A stretch of 64,000 bases of DNA from Deltaproteobacteria bacterium. Its GTDB lineage: Bacteria; Desulfobacterota; Binatia; UBA1149; JAJCZL01. Positions within the stretch are counted from its first letter, which is position 1. Each line of letters starts with the position of its first letter. The stretch covers positions 1-64,000 of the forward strand of contig JAJCZL010000027.1 of assembly GCA_029262415.1 (NCBI GenBank), in the 5' to 3' direction. A program made the position numbers and the translations under genes. Below the pieces are notes generated by a model. That model was not told where the DNA came from and did not search any database. It saw only the letters and a program-made list of their open reading frames with translations. Positions 62,470-64,000 of the stretch are shown here, piece after piece.

Positions 62470-62473
62470 GCAC

Positions 62474-63184
62474 TTGCGTCAAAGAGAACCGCTGCGGTGC
62501 GAGTCTCATCCGGCAGTCGAGATGCTGGCAGACCTGGTCACCCGCGAGGACGCCGCGATCGACCTACCTGCTGCAGCACTCGCGATCGCGCGCGTGCACT
62601 ACCGTGAACTGGACCCGCTTTCATCCCTGGAGTCGTTGCGGCGCGTGTGTGCCGATGCCGCCCAACACATGGCTGCGGTCGATTGTGAAGATGCCGTCGC
62701 GGAGCTGAGTTCGTTCTTCTCGGGTACGCTCGGCTTTCATGGCAACTCCAAGGATTACAACGACCCGCGCAACAGTTTCTTAAACGAGGTTTTGGTGCGA
62801 CGTACCGGGTTGCCGATCACGCTTGCGGTGGTCTATATCGAAGTGGCCGCGGCATGTGGGATAGAGTGCGATGGGATCGGTTTTCCCGGGCACTTTCTCG
62901 TGCGCGAACTGACCGGTGGCCGAGTCATCGATCCGTTTCACAAGGGACGCGAACTCAATGAGCCGGACTGCCATCGTCTCTTGGAGCGACAGGGACTGCC
63001 GCCGGACCGCTGGCGCGAGGAGTTCCTGCATAGCGCAAGCAAGAGCGATGTCCTCATCCGTCTGCTCAACAATCTGCACCGGTACTACGCAGGCGCCGAG
63101 GACCGCGAACGTCTCGGTGTGGTGATTGAAATGGTGCGGCTGGTGCGTGCTTCGCGCGGCACCGGCGGCGGCATGATGCACTGA
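62474..63184 (+). CDS. SirB1/transglutaminase-like protein
   Basis: The 236-residue protein has the SirB1 pattern: DYNDPRNSFLNEVLVRRTGLPITLAVVYIEVAAACGIECDGIGFPGHFLVR and DPFHKGREL. It is of transglutaminase-like fold but lacks a clear catalytic Cys in the usual place. Function is unclear in any organism. The start is TTG 62474 with GGGAG about 9 nt upstream; ATG 62522 is the first ATG. It is plus-strand, convergent with the small Cys protein gene. Confidence 0.85.
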   Translation: MRQREPLRCESHPAVEMLADLVTREDAAIDLPAAALAIARVHYRELDPLSSLESLRRVCADAAQHMAAVDCEDAVAELSSFFSGTLGFHGNSKDYNDPRNSFLNEVLVRRTGLPITLAVVYIEVAAACGIECDGIGFPGHFLVRELTGGRVIDPFHKGRELNEPDCHRLLERQGLPPDRWREEFLHSASKSDVLIRLLNNLHRYYAGAEDRERLGVVIEMVRLVRASRGTGGGMMH

Positions 63185-63196
63185 GATTGGGCTGCC

Positions 63197-63514
63197 CTAT
63201 TGGCAGTTTTCGCGCAGCGGTTTTGTCCGCGAGCACGCCATCGAGTCGGTCACCCCCGACGAGACGAACGCGCACGCGTTGGTGATCGCGCCCTGCCTGG
63301 CTTCTTCAATGCTCACGGCACTCACGGTTCTGCACTTCTCGCGTCCCCGGTAAGCGATGCATACCTCGCAGGAGTGTCCCTGTAGGTTCATCGTTTGCCA
63401 CGCGAGGACACCGGCGATAGCGGCCATGAGAGCGAGGCCGAGAATCCCGACCCGGGTAAGCCCGAGGGAGCCCGGAAACTGTTTGGGTGGCTGTATGGGT
63501 GGGGTCGGTATCAT
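63197..63514 (-). CDS. small membrane-anchored Cys-rich protein
   Basis: The 105-residue protein has one N-terminal helix (about residues 18-38), then a short extracytoplasmic domain with six Cys: HSCEVCIAYRGREKCRT, NACAF, ACSRT and CQ at the end. The spacing (C-x2-C-x8-C, then two more pairs) suggests three disulfides. Start ATG 63514; a longer in-frame start adds unlike residues. It is convergent with SirB1 and divergent from the HEAT gene. Function unknown. Confidence 0.75.
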   Translation of the reverse strand: MIPTPPIQPPKQFPGSLGLTRVGILGLALMAAIAGVLAWQTMNLQGHSCEVCIAYRGREKCRTVSAVSIEEARQGAITNACAFVSSGVTDSMACSRTKPLRENCQ

Positions 63515-63601
63515 GCGCGGACCATAGCGCCTGCCGCTGCGCCGGACAACGTCGACCCCTTCCGTGCACCGTCGCGCAGTGCCCGCTATGCTTGCCGCGT
63601 G

Positions 63602-64000
63602 GTGAGCAGCCAATCCGAGACCCGCATCGTTGACGCACTCGCCGACGCCGCCCGCCGCGACCAAGCGCTTGTGGCGCTTTCGGCCCGGTCCGGGCGCTTG
63701 GAGGCCGCCGCCTTCGACGCCGTTTTCGCGCTGCTGACCGTCGCGACCAAGACCACGCGCCGTCTGGCCGCGGGTGCACTTGCCGCCGCGGTGGGCGATC
63801 CCGCACACGACTGCGCGTTGCGTGCCGGTTTGGCAAGCAATGACCCACTGCAGAGTTGGGGGGTGTGCTTCGCGTTCGCGTCTGCCGGTGAGAGCGGTCG
63901 TGAGGTCTGCCTGGCCGCGCTGCGTGCACTTGAACTAGACGATGGCGACGTGCGCTGGGCGGCAGCCGAGATCGTCGCAGCCGCAATACCCGGCGATGAC
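63602..64000 (+). CDS. HEAT-repeat protein, 3' truncated by window
   Basis: A plus-strand frame stays open to the window end (133 codons seen), starting at GTG 63602 (a GTG at 63599 is also in frame). It has repeating Ala/Leu-rich paired helices with the pattern DALADAARRDQALVALSARSG and DPLQSWGVCFAFASAGESGR, as in HEAT/PBS-lyase repeats, which act as protein-binding scaffolds. The minus-strand frame over this stretch is a shadow. The end is outside the window. Confidence 0.7.
   Translation, partial: MSSQSETRIVDALADAARRDQALVALSARSGRLEAAAFDAVFALLTVATKTTRRLAAGALAAAVGDPAHDCALRAGLASNDPLQSWGVCFAFASAGESGREVCLAALRALELDDGDVRWAAAEIVAAAIPGDD

Noticed and set aside
63306-63986. 226-codon minus-strand frame
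   Set aside because: It overlaps both the Cys-rich protein gene and the HEAT frame, and is Arg-rich without pattern.

Overview
The window is GC-rich and densely coded on both strands, with frequent 4-bp ATGA stop/start overlaps and regular AGGAG-type ribosome sites. It looks like a chromosomal segment of a Gram-negative bacterium: it has a TonB-dependent receptor, an AsmA-like protein, lipoproteins and O-antigen-type genes. Myxococcus-type Cys-rich repeats, many acyl-CoA dehydrogenases and predicted F420 enzymes (two LLM-type, one Ddn-like) suggest a deltaproteobacteria-like or Binatota-like lineage. That placement is inference; there is no rRNA or marker gene here to settle it. I see no tRNA, CRISPR array, phage or insertion sequence.

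Layout. 1-12.4 kb is a surface-polysaccharide region: the end of an AlgX/AlgJ-like SGNH protein, a secreted beta-helix protein, a GT4 glycosyltransferase, an AsnB-type amidotransferase, a Wzx-like flippase, an O-antigen ligase/polymerase, an SGNH hydrolase and a membrane sulfatase-fold enzyme with Thr at the nucleophile site. 12.4-13.5 kb holds a guanine deaminase and a Ddn-like protein. 13.86-17.76 kb is a tightly coupled four-gene unit: unknown membrane-anchored protein, membrane thioredoxin-like protein, ABC ATPase and ABC permease. 17.7-26.98 kb holds PPK2, a GT39 protein, a MAPEG protein, leuCD, a second beta-helix protein coupled to a lipoprotein, and cysE. 26.99-33.6 kb starts the acyl-CoA genes (two acyl-CoA dehydrogenases, nitroreductase, TesB) and ends with a MATE transporter. 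33.8-35.6 kb encodes an acetate kinase-PduL fusion. 35.6-47.3 kb has an AsmA protein and a beta-oxidation set: MaoC-like proteins, SDR dehydrogenase, acyl-CoA dehydrogenases including a base-less/base-bearing pair, thiolase and a TetR regulator. 47.4-55.8 kb has a lipoprotein, a TauE/SafE permease, a minus-strand series (GT87, GST, APH-like phosphotransferase, sulfotransferase, class II aldolase), a second LLM enzyme and an unknown. 56.0-62.0 kb is a receptor-YfiR-hybrid kinase operon, followed by a SirB1-like gene, a small Cys-rich protein and the start of a HEAT-repeat gene.

How it works together. The 27-47 kb genes could carry an acyl-CoA through dehydrogenation, hydration, dehydrogenation and thiolysis. 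AckA-PduL could turn the acetyl-CoA or propionyl-CoA formed into acyl phosphate and then ATP plus the free acid. The strongest candidates for new biology are the 13.86-17.76 kb exporter unit and the AckA-PduL fusion.
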